A DNA stretch of 64,000 nucleotides from Aphrocallistes beatrix (lineage: Eukaryota > Porifera > Hexactinellida > Sceptrulophora > Aphrocallistidae), in assembly GCA_963281255.1 (NCBI GenBank), contig OY725495.1, forward strand, positions 3,534,001 through 3,598,000, given 5' to 3'. The notes beneath the pieces were generated by a model that did no database searches, had not been told where the DNA came from, and saw only the letters and a list, made by a program, of their open reading frames with translations. Both the position numbers and the translations under genes were made by a program. The stretch's first letter is position 1, and every line of letters starts with the position of its first letter. This document shows, in pieces, positions 29,940 to 43,279 of this stretch.

Positions 29940-32449
29940 TTAATTAGATTTCGGTTTAGACTTGGCCTGCTTCATCTTCTGTCTCAAAATCCGGGAGAGA
30001 GTTACACAATTTCCAGTGCAGAGAAACGCGAATAACAAAGAGAGAATCGGTACCTGATGCTCCCAACAGTCCCCGACCTGCCAAGCTCGAAACAGTCTGA
30101 ATGAAGTGTAAGCTTGCACAATCTAATTATAGAAAAATAATCATACTATAATCATGAAATTATTTGAAAATAATTTTAAGATTATTTTAACATAACTTAC
30201 ATAGAGTGCTATCAACAAGGGTACGATGTAGGCCAAATCATTCAGTCGTTTAGATCTTATTCCCTCTAGATTAGAACACAATTAAAACAATCCATATTCG
30301 AACCTGAAATAACAGAATCCTCACCATTCGTGGTACTGAGTATTTTATCCTTTCCTAGCATGATGTTCTTATCAATCGTCTTGCGTTGGTAGAAATATTG
30401 AACGAGCTGGATAAAACCTATACCAGATTATGCGTGATTAACTACTACTACGGTATTACCGGGGTGTTATCTAGTCTCCTTCCCCTCCTCCCTCTCCCCT
30501 GAGATCCGGGGTTAGTTCCAATCCTGGTATCGCTGCTATTTCAGACGCATAGATAATATCTCGATCAAATCAGTTAGTAACGAACTTGTCATGAGAATAG
30601 AGAACATGAGCACATCATGTAATTGCTCGTAGCAAGATCCGGCGGGCCTAAATCAGATATTGATATTCTAAACTTGTTTCGGAGGAAAATAGACAAGATA
30701 CAAAATTAAACTGAAGAAACAAAAATATGAAAATACTCATCCTTACCAAGTAAGCAGCAATAGTGTGATCACAATCGTGATGTAATGGTGTATGAGCCAC
30801 CAAGATTGGATCCTACAAACACAGTAGCATCAAATAGTGTCTCATCACTTCGCTTCTAACGAGTGGAATCAAGAACTCAGAATGTGCAAATGACTCACAA
30901 CAAAACAATGAAAATACAATGTGATTAACTGTGGTTAAAACGCAATTGAATATGCTCTGTAGGTGTATTAAACTTCATTTTTACAGTAAAAAATGTAATA
31001 AATAATGAAATTTTGAAAATGAATTATCTCAATCTCGTATCTTAAGAGAACAATAATCTGTTATAAGATTTATTTCCAGAAACTCCTGGCAGTTTTCGCT
31101 TAGAAAAATTGAAGTCAATTGCAAGTTGTTTTAGAAAGTATAATCACTTTAGTTTAGCACATGTACAAGTAATTGTATATACATGTATTATACAGCAGAA
31201 CCTGCAATCAGACGGTCGTTGCAAGACGAAATATTACAACCTAATATACACTACAGTGTTATTTGCAGTCTTAGCTAGTTATGATAAAGCAGATCCTACG
31301 GTAGTATGCTAAAAACTTGCTTTGATCCATTCTTCACGAGAATGTGCTCTCGAATGGTGAGAGTGAAGTAGTAGTAGACCAAGAGAGAGTAGAGGATGAT
31401 CTGGGGCAGGTAGAAGAACCAGGTTAAGAAGACGGTAGTCAGTGACAATGCATTGCAAACTAACTTGAACCGTTCATAGGACCATTTGTATTTTAATCTA
31501 AAATCACAAGATACAGTAATATACTTATAGAAATGGAACAAAATTATACTAAAAACTCACTTCAAATCCAAATTTCCGAATATCACATTGAGTTGCCCAA
31601 CAACGATCCACAGCAGGAATCTAATTATTTTATTAAATAATCAAGCAAAACATGTCTAGTCATCAAGAGGATGAGTTACCCATTCTCAAATGAAGGCAGC
31701 CGTATCAAGACGTCATTGCAGTACGATTGCATTGCGCTTAGAATGTGCTCTTTTTCTGGATTCTCATAGCTAAATAAGTATAAAATGAGCAATTGTAGGG
31801 AAACTAAATTTTGTCACACATAAGTAAGATTTATTAAGATTGGATGGACTATAACCTAATTAGATCTTTCTTGAGAGAGTTGCAGCTTTTCGACAATTTC
31901 GTTTCAAGTTTTGTTGAGTCTTGTCTCATTTTGAGGAGATCACCATAGTCCTCCTAAAATGAAATTAATGCGGTGGTAATAAAGAAAAAATTAATAATTT
32001 TTAATATAAACTACGATTATTTCTTTAAACTACGATCATTTCTAAGTTTTATAGTCATATAAGAACATGAAGGGAGGAATAATATTGTTCTTTTAAAATT
32101 TGCAGATACATTCTTTCGGAATAATCCAAGGTCCTATCGATATTTTAAACTTGGACTAATACTCGTAAATTTGCAAAACTTAAATATTGAAAATATAAAT
32201 GGGTCGAAATTTTATTTTGAAATGACTGTTGCAGAGAATTAGGGGCTTAGCTTAGGGTAAAGTGAACAAACATCGTCCATACCCCATGGTACTACGCATG
32301 CCCATACATACCACTATTTCTTTGTATTTGTCCTTAAACGTAGGCCATATTGTATCCACAGTATCGTCCTCATCCTGCATTATCATCTCGTGAGCAGACT
32401 GGGAGCTCCTCGAACCAGAATTCCTCGGCGTAGAGTTTTGTGCAGACAT
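29940..32449 (-). CDS. TMEM120: TMEM120/TACAN ion-channel-like membrane protein
   Basis: Ten exons were solved: 32312-32449, 31856-31953, 31680-31769, 31561-31620, 31321-31497, 30747-30812, 30586-30647, 30325-30417, 30201-30265, 29940-30122. Joined they give 343 residues, the length of human TMEM120A. An N-terminal coiled coil (exons 1-2) leads to six predicted membrane spans. The family signatures are clear: YYYFTLTIREHILVKNGSK, WWLIHHYIT, LTWPAGSCY, QLVQYFYQR. Intron 5 uses a GC donor (GCAAGT); only that choice restores NGSKIQSWW. TMEM120A was reported as a mechanosensitive channel and, alternatively, as an ELOVL-like coenzyme-A-binding protein of the ER or nuclear envelope, so its biochemical role is open. 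It is separate from its neighbours. Confidence 0.93.
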
Positions 32450-33173
32450 TTTTTGAGCGAAGTAATAATCTTAGAAATACACTTGTATGTATAAGAAGTC
32501 AGTGGATTGACATAATGTATTTGAAACTTGAGACTACAGAGAAAATTATGAATATTTACAAAACAGAATAAGGATATCCCAGTCAGTTCTATCATATTTC
32601 AAAGTCCCAATTAATTATAGAATTCTGCTCATATTTTCCATGTGCAGATCTGGGGAGGGGCAACAAGGGAAATTGCCCCTCCCCTCTCCCTTTGTCGCTA
32701 AACCTTATTTTGTTATATATTCCTTCGCCTTAAACAGATATTTTGCCTCTCACCTTCCCCATTACTACCACTTTGTTGTAATGATCATATTAAGGAATTA
32801 TGAAATTCTTCAGGTTTCTATTTAGTATAATTGCCGTGATAATTCCTTAATATTACGCATCGCGAATTTTCATTCTATCGGGCGTCCCGCTTCAATAGTT
32901 AGGGATTTTATGATTCATATCATGGAGCTATAAATAAAATATTACAAATGAGATTAATTTAATATTATTACTGCATGAGTGTTGGTGAGAATATTATAAA
33001 TGACTGTAAATGGATATTTGAGTATGTAATGTTAAAAAATTTTAGAGATTAATTAATATTCTGAATAGTAAGCAATTCATTTTGAATTAAAACAACTAAA
33101 ATAATATCCAAACTACTGCATCCATTCCAATGTAAGCAAGAGACCTGTCAAAAACATATTATTATGTAAATAT
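32450..33173. other. Intergenic with small hairpins
   Basis: No gene seen. There is a hairpin GGGGAGGGGCAA/TTGCCCCTCCCC at 32652-32684 and inverted copies of ATATTAAGGAATTAT at about 32789 and 32840. Both are probably transposon scraps. Confidence 0.45.
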
Positions 33174-34652
33174 TCAATGCTTCCGAAAATGTCCACGGTT
33201 AGTAGCAGCTCGCTTTCTATCAGACCAAGTCTCGTACTTTTTGAGAGCCATTGAGACGGAGAGGTTTAACTGCACCGTTACCTGTTCCCCTGCCTGTCCA
33301 TACTTCTCTATAAAGGGTTGTAAGTGTGTGAGGGGAAAGTTTTTCAAGCACTCTGTAAGTCTGTGAAGTTTGTTCTCAAAGGCAGCTGACTTGGCAGGGA
33401 AACAACCCCAGAAGTGTCTTAAAAGCTCAGAAGAATACTGATACAAGCTGACGAGGTCTGATTTCATTGAAGGAGAGAGAGGAGGGAGAGGGGGCGAGCT
33501 TTGCATAAGAGCCCCTCCAGGACTCAACTCTATAAGCATTTGTAGAGCACTGCCTGGCAATACCGGATCCATCAACTCTGGTGTCCAATCTTCAAGAGAG
33601 GGGAGAGTGTAAATATTCTCAGATTCCATCCTGTTTTTTGATGATTGAGTTTGTGTTCGGGTTAAATTCAAAGATTTGTACTGTGGTTCACTATCACGGG
33701 TGCTACTAGCATTTTCACCTGTCCTGTGCGTTGTATTGTCACCTACGATCATTCTGTTCTGGTAGTTACAGTGCATTATCCATGGTTTGGTGTTGCGAAT
33801 TTGTTCGTCTACTATCTGCTCATTTGATAAAGGAAGATAGTCTGAGTCTTCACCTAGGAGAGACGCGTCAGAAAGTTTGATACGTTTCATATCATTTTTA
33901 AGTCGATGAGACTCATCATGTTTAATCGAATCTAACACGTTGGAGTTCGAAGGCATAATAGAATCAATTCCATGAAATCGCAATGACTGAAGGATTTCTC
34001 TCCAAAATTCTTCCTCAGTGTATCTTTCAGGCACAAGTTCCATATGTTTCTTCCTCAAAGCCGGGTATAGTTTGAATATGGACATAATGGTGTCCTGGTT
34101 GAGCACGTACTTCTGCTTATCTCCGTCCTGTATGGCCTGAATCTCGGTGAGGAGGGAAGTGGGAATGCCGGTGTCCTGTGCAGGCTCCAGCCGCACAGCC
34201 TCGCTATGTATAGCCCAGAATTCATCAGCTCTCAACACGGGATTATTGGAAGCAACAAGCTCCTTGTATAGCTTCCGGAGATGTACATCCTCCATCAGTT
34301 TACGCTGCTTGGCTAAGAACTCTTCCTGTTTCGTTCTAGCAACAGAAATCATTTCTTGCAACTTATCTTTGAATTGGTTACGCTGTTCTAGTGCAGACAT
34401 TGAGTGGAAATAGAAGGTGGGAGAGTTATCATTTTCTAGGACGAGTTGGAGTTTCACCTTCTTCGTGTTGGCAGAGCTTAGTTTCTGCACATTTATCTTG
34501 GTGTAAGGAACGGTAAAATCGGGTTCATTTTTATCCTCCGGTTTCCAGATAAGACTTGCGTCTAGTAGCGAGAGAGTCCCGTTAAACTTTTGGTAGATGA
34601 CTTGAGGCACTTGCAGAATGCAATTACTATTAGTACTAGCATTGGATGCCAT
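33174..34652 (-). CDS. GTF2H1: TFIIH subunit p62 (GTF2H1/TFB1)
   Basis: This is a 492-residue intronless protein; the human protein has 548. Residues 10-105 form the PH domain (NGTLSLLDASLIWKPED, FYFHSMSALEQRNQFKDKL), which in the family binds activators and repair factors. Two BSD domains follow (LRADEFWAIHSE near 140 and YTEEEFWREILQSLRFH near 210). The C terminus (ALQMLIELSPGGALMQ onward) is the part that packs in the TFIIH core. p62 is a structural subunit of TFIIH in RNA polymerase II initiation and nucleotide excision repair. The first Met at 34652 starts right before the PH domain. Absence of introns contrasts with its neighbours and hints at an ancient retrocopy. Confidence 0.95.
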   Translation of the reverse strand: MASNASTNSNCILQVPQVIYQKFNGTLSLLDASLIWKPEDKNEPDFTVPYTKINVQKLSSANTKKVKLQLVLENDNSPTFYFHSMSALEQRNQFKDKLQEMISVARTKQEEFLAKQRKLMEDVHLRKLYKELVASNNPVLRADEFWAIHSEAVRLEPAQDTGIPTSLLTEIQAIQDGDKQKYVLNQDTIMSIFKLYPALRKKHMELVPERYTEEEFWREILQSLRFHGIDSIMPSNSNVLDSIKHDESHRLKNDMKRIKLSDASLLGEDSDYLPLSNEQIVDEQIRNTKPWIMHCNYQNRMIVGDNTTHRTGENASSTRDSEPQYKSLNLTRTQTQSSKNRMESENIYTLPSLEDWTPELMDPVLPGSALQMLIELSPGGALMQSSPPLPPLSPSMKSDLVSLYQYSSELLRHFWGCFPAKSAAFENKLHRLTECLKNFPLTHLQPFIEKYGQAGEQVTVQLNLSVSMALKKYETWSDRKRAATNRGHFRKH

Positions 34653-35211
34653 GTCTGAACTATTTCTTATTCCACCAAAATATATCTCTATAGATTAGTC
34701 CACAAAGCATTCTTGATAGTATTAATTTCTTTATCACTGATTATGGCTAAATAAGAAATAGATGGTGTTGGAATGCTGTAATAGTGTCATTATGGCAAGT
34801 TTCAGATGAATGTACAATATTATTGAAGCTATTCCTAGTCTATTCTCTTAGTCCGGGAGTATAACAGGACAATTCAAATTGAAATAATACTGAAAATGTA
34901 ACTAAAATTTGTCCATATGCATTTTTATCTTTTACAATCCTACTTTCCTTCTGAAAGGGAAACAATAAATTCGAACAATTTCCTCTTTGATAATACACAA
35001 ATTATCGGTTTCTTTCTTTTGAATTTAGATCAATTGATATGGTCAAAACAATGTAATTAAGAACTACATGTTTTGTACAAAATAAAATAATTTTACAAAC
35101 CAAGTACATAAACAAACATGTATAATATGAATTACTTTAAACCGATGAGCAAATAACACGATTAGTTCATACAACTCAACCTAGGCTTGTGGCAGTCAAT
35201 GAAATTAGCTC
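34653..35211. other. Intergenic between GTF2H1 and TBL2
   Basis: AT-rich sequence between the GTF2H1 start and the TBL2 stop. I see nothing else in it. Confidence 0.5.
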
Positions 35212-38200
35212 CTATTGAGATAAGCTGCTTTTATTCTTCTTTTTGGGCATGAGCTCTCGCAGCTGGGACCTGTGTAGGAACAGAACATCAGAATAAAACT
35301 AGATACAAATACCAACGCACAGCCTCTATCCATAGTACAGTCAACTCCGCTTAATTGGGACACATCGGATCCCGATTAAGCAGAGTTCCCAATTAACCGA
35401 TGTAATTTTGTCTTAGCTTCTATGTATCATAACTTTTTCGTTTTCCGGAGACTTGTCCCAATTAAGCGGAACCCTAACTGTATTCAGCAACTACTCTACG
35501 TACCACTTTATAGTAGTAGTATAGTTAATTTTATCAGTAGCTACTACCTCCCTATGTACTCTATACTCATATTCAAAATCTATCATCTAAAAGCTCTTCA
35601 CAACTCTCTCACACACTCTCACACAATGAGATACAAATAAATTCAATCTTAGAAAAAACTCCGTTAAAATTAGACAAAGTATTTTAATTAATCTACAAAA
35701 TAGGAATATATCAATGATTATGTACTTGAGTTGTTCTTGTCTCTTGACCAGTCTCTCTCTTACAGGCCCTGCGTCCTGTCCATGCAGCTTCCGCTCAACT
35801 GTAACTAGCTCCATTCTAAGTCCGTGGGGGTTGTACCAAATGCGAGCTACGCACTCCTCGTTAATAGAACTCATCGTAATGAGGTAGAGTCCGTCAGGAG
35901 AGAAACACACTCGATCGATCTCATCTGTACAAAATTATTGGGTATATTTAAACTATTTGGATTATGAGATATATTTGAATGCAAAATATAAATTCTATTT
36001 ACTCACTAGCTCTGCTATCCTGGCTCAATTCACAAATCAAATGATAAAATTAAAAGTTTTCAGATTTATATTCAATCAGAATATGAAAGACGTAGACTCT
36101 TATTTTAATAAACCCCCATGATATCCTGTAGGACTGGAACCAGATAGTTATAGTCAACGATCCTGATTCTAATTTTCTTTATAATATTTGTGCGAGTTGA
36201 CATTTATTTTAAACAACAGAGTTCATTAAAATGGAAAGTTCAATTACGACCGCCGTTTTCTGAAGAGTTATGGTGTGTTATTTACCACGAAGAATCGAGA
36301 TATAATCGTACGCATCTACAAACAGAACTATTCCTTAATTGGGAATCTGTAAAGGCCAACTTCCAGCGTCAGTTATGATATAAACGGATAAGACAGATGG
36401 TAATTAATAATTAGTGGCAACTTGAGATGTAATCTTTTAAAAAGGCAATAGGGACTTCCACAAAGAAATTAGTTCTGGTGATACTATATTAAATCATTCA
36501 AAATTATTTTCTGTTAACAGAATCACAGTAGTATCTCTGATAATGGAACTTTGCGGGAGTATTAAGAATATGGTTCCAATTAAAACAATGAGAACATTCC
36601 TATGTTGTAATTTCCTGCAGAATATATTATGGCAAATGGTATAGTACCAATTATATAAATCTGTCTTCCATACTGTTCGGAAATTTTAGGTTATACACAT
36701 CATTATATGCATCTTCCAACCATCATTATGGCGACATTGTAGTGAAGGAAATATGATTAATGAACTGATACTAACCATTCAAATTGAGAATTTGAAGGTA
36801 ATTTTTGTATCGATGTGAATCATGATTATACAATTGGTACTATGTCATATATTCAGGAAAAATTATGCAGCATTTGAATGTGCAGTATTATCATAATCAG
36901 AACCACCGTCTTTACACCCCCACATGGTTCTCATAGCTCTCATAGCTCAGACACAGCTGCGACCAAAGCACAGAAATTCACCTTCAAGCTAATTCCAACT
37001 CAGGAGGATAATTAATATCACAACTGACACCAGAACCATGTTATTGGTGAATTCCTGCTTGAGATTCTACTTCCATTATATCTGATAATTATATCAATTA
37101 TTGCATACAAATTCTTCCACGCAGGTTAATTACGTACCATCTGTGCTGTATTATAACCAAGGCAGGAAGTTTGGTTACTTAGTTTCTTGATTAGAAGATA
37201 GTTCCTGAAGTAGCTAAGTATTTCCTTACAAATATCTTCTTATTGCTACTTTGTGGTATATAATATAATGATATGTTCCAATAATAATTTATATTCTGTT
37301 TGAACTTTCCCTGCTCAAAATTTCCTTTCTTAGTTCCAACTCACCATATTTAGTCGACTCAATCGTCTCTAACAATTCTCCATTTTCGGTTTGGAACAAC
37401 CTGATCACAGACTTCTGCACGACTGCCGTAACCAGTGTATCTGGGGATATAGCGATGTACCCATTCAGTCCGACCTGTGTCCTTCCCCGCCTGACTGCAG
37501 AGGCAGAGAGTGGGGGAGGAGCTTTCGCGAACTCAAATACTGCTATGCACTGTTTGGAATCTTTATCTTTATAGTCCTTCATCGCATCCCACACCATCCA
37601 CTTCCCATCTCCGCCGAGGCTTATCAGCCTATGACATACGACATAATAACGTACAGTTAGAGCTAAACAAAGTTGAAACAACTCGAACTGGATATAAGTA
37701 TTGGGACTAAATTGATAAATAATTATCTAAAAAAGTTTTTGACTGAAGCGATTTTATTTGTTATACAAGTATTAAGATTCTCTGCTAGCTTAGCTCAGCT
37801 CAGATTTATAGTTTTCACTCAAAACAAGTATTGTTTCTCAATGGTACAGAATACAACAACTTAGTCCTACTTCTCCTCATTTTAAGTGGTATTTTTAGGT
37901 CTTGTTAATTAAGATAAAACAAAAGTGGTTCAAAACTTGAAGATCATGATTGAAACAAGAAGTCAGGTGAGTTTATAATATACAACAATTTGGACAAGGA
38001 CGTATCAACAAGGGCGATTGAGTCGACTAAAATGGTAAGTTGGAACTAGGAAAGGAAAATTTTGAGCAGGAAAAATTCAAGCAGAATCTTATCATTGGAA
38101 TATGAAGACATGATAAAGAAGGAACTGTATTAGGAATACAGGAACAGGGAGGGCATAAGATTGAGAATCCCAGCAGGTGTATAGTCCCACGTGGCAATAT

Positions 38201-41200
38201 TAAGCACATTCCATTTTGAATCTTGAGGACAGTTAATGACAAAATATTACTTTGCAAAGTGTGCTCTGTGGAATAATGCTGTGGGAAGTCAGGTGCAATT
38301 GGACAATTGAAATCAGAGAGAAAGAGCTTAGCTATGAAACCCAGCAAGCATGGAGTCATCTCAATACTGCTGACAACATACTACATAGGAACAAAAATAG
38401 AACTGAAATGACGTGCAACACATCCAGGTAGGAAATTCGTATTGTATTGCTTCAATAAAAGATCACAAAGTTTCACTGGTTAATTAGGTTTAATATGTTA
38501 GTTTAAAATACCTACGCATATCTTCAACACGCTGTGAATGTCTAATTATTCGTTCATCCGAATTTCCTGTAATTTTATAGATAATTCAGTTAAAAGTGTT
38601 GGAACTGTGGTTCCAATAAATTTTTGGTATCACAAAGCCATCAAATATTGGTGACATAAGTCATCTTATTTGGAATAATAATCTAAAATATTTCGAGATA
38701 CCCTATACTGAGAGTCTAAAACCAATTACCTCATCGTACCTATTGTAATATTATAATTGTAATATTAATCACATTAACATTTCATTTGAGACTTATCCAT
38801 CAGCAGATGTTGTTCATTAATATATTTTTGACGCCATAGCAACTATGGCCTACTACCCCAATAGGCGATGGATAATCCAGTTAGTATATGTAAATGATAT
38901 AATTCAACCTTGTTGTGTCTCCTGAAACAGAAATGTCTAAGATAGCTTCTGTGTGGTGCTTCAAACTGCCTTCAGAGGAAATCTAAATGTAATTGAATGG
39001 GTAATTAAAAATAAAAATAATTAGAAAAGCTAATTTCTAACATGAGTGCAGGATTGGCTGGAATTTGATGTCATATATCGTTTTAGTAATCTCGCTTTAT
39101 TCAGACATAAGCTTTTATGGTCAATTCTAAGCAAAAATAATGTACATAAAAATTTCCAAAAACCCCAAACCACTGACAGTATAATCAACTCACTGAGTGG
39201 AAACTTTTGGATTGCGTGAGCTTTACAGCGTAGATCAGAATCTGTCCGTCAGCAGTACCAAAGAAGATCCTCTCTGAAGAAGGACTCAGCTCCACCACAG
39301 TGATCATAACCTACACACAGCAGTTCATACAAGGAGATACACTCGAATGATATCAGAGAAATTCTGAACCGTTAAAAATGCTCGCTTTCCTTCTACTGAT
39401 AGATAATTATCTTTAAAAGAGACCATTGGACATTTAGTTGTATATATACCCCCAGGGATTTTTCTAGAAAAAAATCAGGGGGGCAATTTGACACTCATAA
39501 AAACTAGGAGGGCAGGAGTAAAGTTAATTGTTGAGTCTAGGTACTGTATAGGGGGGGCAAAAAAATGTTCAGGGAATTCAGAGAAAATGGACATCCAAAT
39601 TTTAAATCAAATTTAGCATAGGTAATTTAAATTTATAGGAAGCAGTCTTACTAACACATGAGGAGGTATTACCTTTAAATCGCTGGAGTGCATTGGCTCT
39701 CCCTTCACTGAGTATATACTGACATGTCCGTCTTTATAAGCAGTCAGGATATAAGTGCCAAAGCTAGCCACATCAAATGTTAATAAGTCAGCATCATGTT
39801 CCTATGAATGAGTGATAAAGTTACAGGTGTATAGTAATTCAAAGTGTATGCGTATAGTAGCTCTTTAATTGAGAAACAGATCTTTTATAATAAATATGCA
39901 AATGATTCTTGTTAACTTTAGCATACATGTACAATATATTAATCGAAGACGCTACTAATAAGAAAGAAAGCCCTAATGAATTCAACAGGTCATACCCATT
40001 GTCACAGGTTTTAAAAACTTGACGCAACTGTGGATCCGTTCTTACATCATTTAGTAGACCACAAGGACATGTTTGTAACCATTGCACGTATAAAATGAAT
40101 TATGAACTGAGGTACATTAACCCTAACTTTCAATTAGAAGTATCCTATCTAAGTACAGGTTATTATTTACATAATTAGATACCAATGGAAAATCTCCAGC
40201 ATAGGAAGCAGCGATGTGTCCTTGTGAATTTTTGGTCAATCTGTATATCATCAGGTTACGAGACTCATTGGAATAGACGAGAAGAGCTCTATAGCAAGAT
40301 TAATCTTTGAATATTGAAACTGGATGCAATTACAGAATGCAATAAAACTTGAACTTGAGCAAGGAAATGGTAGTGACAGTCTGTAAATATGGAATGAATA
40401 GAAACAGTAGTCCATTTTCTACTAATGACAATGATGGCTAAAACTTAGACAATGAAAATAAATTAAATCACTTTTTTTCAATCAAATTCTAGATAGCAGA
40501 TACTAACTAACTTGGAATCTGGACTGATTCTGACTTTGGTTGCGAAATCAAGTTCAACTGTGGTGCGAGCATATCTAAACGAATAAAGAAAGTTCTAAAT
40601 TCAAAGAAGAAATTGTATAACGTAAATCCGCAATTAAGAAAGTACCTATGGTCATTCGTGTTAAAATACTTCACATTCCAAATACGAAGCGATCTATCTA
40701 TAAGATCAGAAAATAATTTGTAAACAATTACCAGTAAACTACCCCAATACTCAAAACTCTACAGAAGACAGGGCTAATACGTGTGCAACGTAACATACTC
40801 CTCTTAGCTAGTTTCTGATGCATGCATTGTTATCAGTAATTAAATGATATTGCAATTAAATTGGTCAGCGTGTAAGTGAAAGTGTAGCTGATGTGTCAGT
40901 CGTATGGCACAGTAGATTTGTTTGAGATCTTTAATCGAAACAAGTATATTTCCAGTACATTTCTAGTATATTTCCGTAAACACTAACCCTGACTCGCTGT
41001 GACCAGATATCGGCCTCTATTGTCAAAACTAAAGTCAGTTAGGCACTCTAAATGCCCTTTAAGATGACCAGCTAAAGAGGGGTGCGAAAACTGGACTTCG
41101 AATCTTTTGCTCCCTGCTCTCCCCATTTTGAGGAGCTGTTTTTTACTCAACCCTTGTTCTTGAGTTTTTTTCTTTTTCTTATGAGCTGGCATCTCATCAA

Positions 41201-41357
41201 TTTCATCTTCCTCTACCGGCTGCTTCTTCTCTCGTGGTATCATCAGCCACACCACAAACCCTACGGCCATTATGAAGCCCGATAGGAACCCGATCGTTTC
41301 CTTAGATATGATGAAATCCTTCAGGAATGTTGTGAAATCCTGATCAGGCTGTGACAT
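35212..41357 (-). CDS. TBL2: TBL2-like ER membrane WD40 protein
   Basis: Ten coding exons: 40988-41357, 40646-40697, 40512-40574, 40183-40288, 39673-39802, 39194-39310, 38909-38982, 37345-37628, 35726-35924, 35212-35269. The protein starts MSQPDQDFTT. It has an N-terminal hydrophobic span (GFLSGFIMAVGFVVWLMI), a basic KKKKK stretch and then WD40 blades: GHLECLTDFSFDNRGRYLVT, DRSLRIWNVKYF, VELDFATKVRISPDSK, HDADLLTFDVASFGTYILTAYKD (in two parts). It ends in a Lys-rich tail. TBL2 is an ER-anchored propeller protein linked to PERK signalling under ER stress. The match is strongest in blades 1-3. Introns are large (1.3-1.4 kb around exon 37345-37628). A pogo-like MITE sits in the last intron. Confidence 0.88.
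35338..35480. mobile_element. 143-bp pogo/Tigger-like MITE in last TBL2 intron
   Basis: The ends CAGTCAACTCCGCTTAATTG and AATTAAGCGGAACCCTAACTG are inverted, with TA on both sides (35336-35337, 35481-35482). An extra inner arm (GATTAAGCAGAGTTCCCAAT) is also seen. Confidence 0.8.
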
Positions 41358-43279
41358 TGTAATGCTGATTGAAAATAAGAATTAGAAAATATAAAAAACC
41401 CAGAGTACATACTATGAACTTTAATTAATATTAATTTCAAATACTACAAATTGGTGGAGAAATATAGGTTTAATTTTCAATAAGTATATGCTAGCTATAT
41501 CTATTCAGCTAATGTATTACAAATCTTTGAAATGACCACAAGTAAGAGTCTGCGGAATTTATAGAACATTGCCACAACCTACATTAACACATTGTAAGAA
41601 CAGAATAAATTTGATGTTCTTATAACAAGATGCTGAAATACGAGTGTAAGAACAGAGCAGAAATTTGTTTTGATAGCAAAATGATATCGCTAATCTCTCT
41701 GGAATAATTCGGTTGTGAAAGATCTTCAGGCATCAAACCTTTGAAATCATTTGAGTGGATTTTAATTGATTCGTTTTTGATGCAAAAAAACCATACATAT
41801 TTCAAGGTATGTTTGTTGATATTTATAAAAAAGTTAACAATTATGATATAGACCTATTGTGTGCAGTAGTATGAGGAGTGAAATCTATCTCATAACATGT
41901 GTGAATTCACTATACATAGTATATGTGATTATTTTAAATTTGGCTATATTATTCGCTTTTTACATAATTTGTACATAACTCTTGTCTATGATCTGCTCGA
42001 AAAGGAAAGATTATAACTTATGCAAGTTAATACGAACTTGGAAATAAGGTATGCAGTTTTTAAATCACCTGGTGGATAATATTTCGAGAAACTTTCCAAC
42101 AGATGATTAATTAGTAGTAGAAAGTATAGGAAAGTTCAATTCAACATCATTCTATGAAGACTATTGGGACTGTCAAAATAAAAGCTTACAGCAAATTATA
42201 TTGGAAATTATTTAATCAGCAAAAGAACCACTAGATAATGATTTTGAAAATATGAGCTAGTTTCGGAAAGAATCTAAACTCGAGAAGGAGATACAAAACC
42301 AAAGTTTCATATTATGCATCCTCTGGAGTTACGAATTATTCGCATTTGGAACAATCTGATAGCTATAAGGACTGAAGCAGAAAAAAGATTGCTCAAAGGA
42401 ACTGACACAATCTTGTACAGTTTGTCAGTTTGTATAAGGAAAATAGGAGAAGTTAACAAACTCCCCATACAACATGTCTTATAGGTTATGTATCAAGCAG
42501 ATATACCAATCAATGCTATAACACAAATTGTTAAATTGGATTAGTGAGTCAATATAAGGAATTTGAAGTTATACAAATCTCGTCTCGAGTAAGGAGAGGA
42601 ACAATGTGAGAATGCATTGTTACAGGGTCACGCTACAAGTAAAAGTTTATAGATTTCAGACAATAGCTCATGTGTATTGCAAAAGAGGGAAGAAGTCTTT
42701 CAAGGCATTACATAATGTATGTATTGTTTGGCCTATTATTATTACTAATGGAATATACTATGAAATAATCAATGGGATGGCAAATACGCATGGAAATTAC
42801 GTGGGAATTCTGATGAGTTGAGTTTTGAGATAATGGACACTCGGGAACCATCTGATTCATAATTCAGGTTTCACTCAATCAAAATTCTATTTTGACAAAA
42901 TTAAAAATCCTGGGCATTAGATTTAGGAAGCATTACAAAATTATACTGGAATACAAATGTAAATTTTATGCATAAAAATAACCAGCTTCAATGTCAGTAC
43001 CAACCAACACTGCAATGAAATTGAACAAAAGAAAGGAAATGTATTTCCTCCAAAAATGTTCAATCATTTTCATGTAATCTGTCCGTATATAGAAATGTGC
43101 CAACATGAATGCGGTCAAATTCAGCTCAGCACCGGATGAATGTAGTTTCAGTTCTCTGATTAAGACTGATTGCTTACAAATAACAACTTAACTGTTTGTC
43201 AGTAAGTATAAATAGGATTCACTCAACTGACTTTACAAAAATCATAAGTTAGAATTTGATCAGAACTCAGAGTAACACA
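41358..43279. other. Divergent intergenic region TBL2 / deoxyribosyltransferase-like gene
   Basis: The two genes are transcribed away from each other here. The DNA is AT-rich. I see no further gene and no clear core promoter element. Confidence 0.45.

Noticed and set aside
39839..40087. 82-codon minus-strand frame with a CPCG motif inside a TBL2 intron
   Set aside because: It lies between two well-supported exons and lacks splice sites in phase. The Cys pattern is too short to assign.
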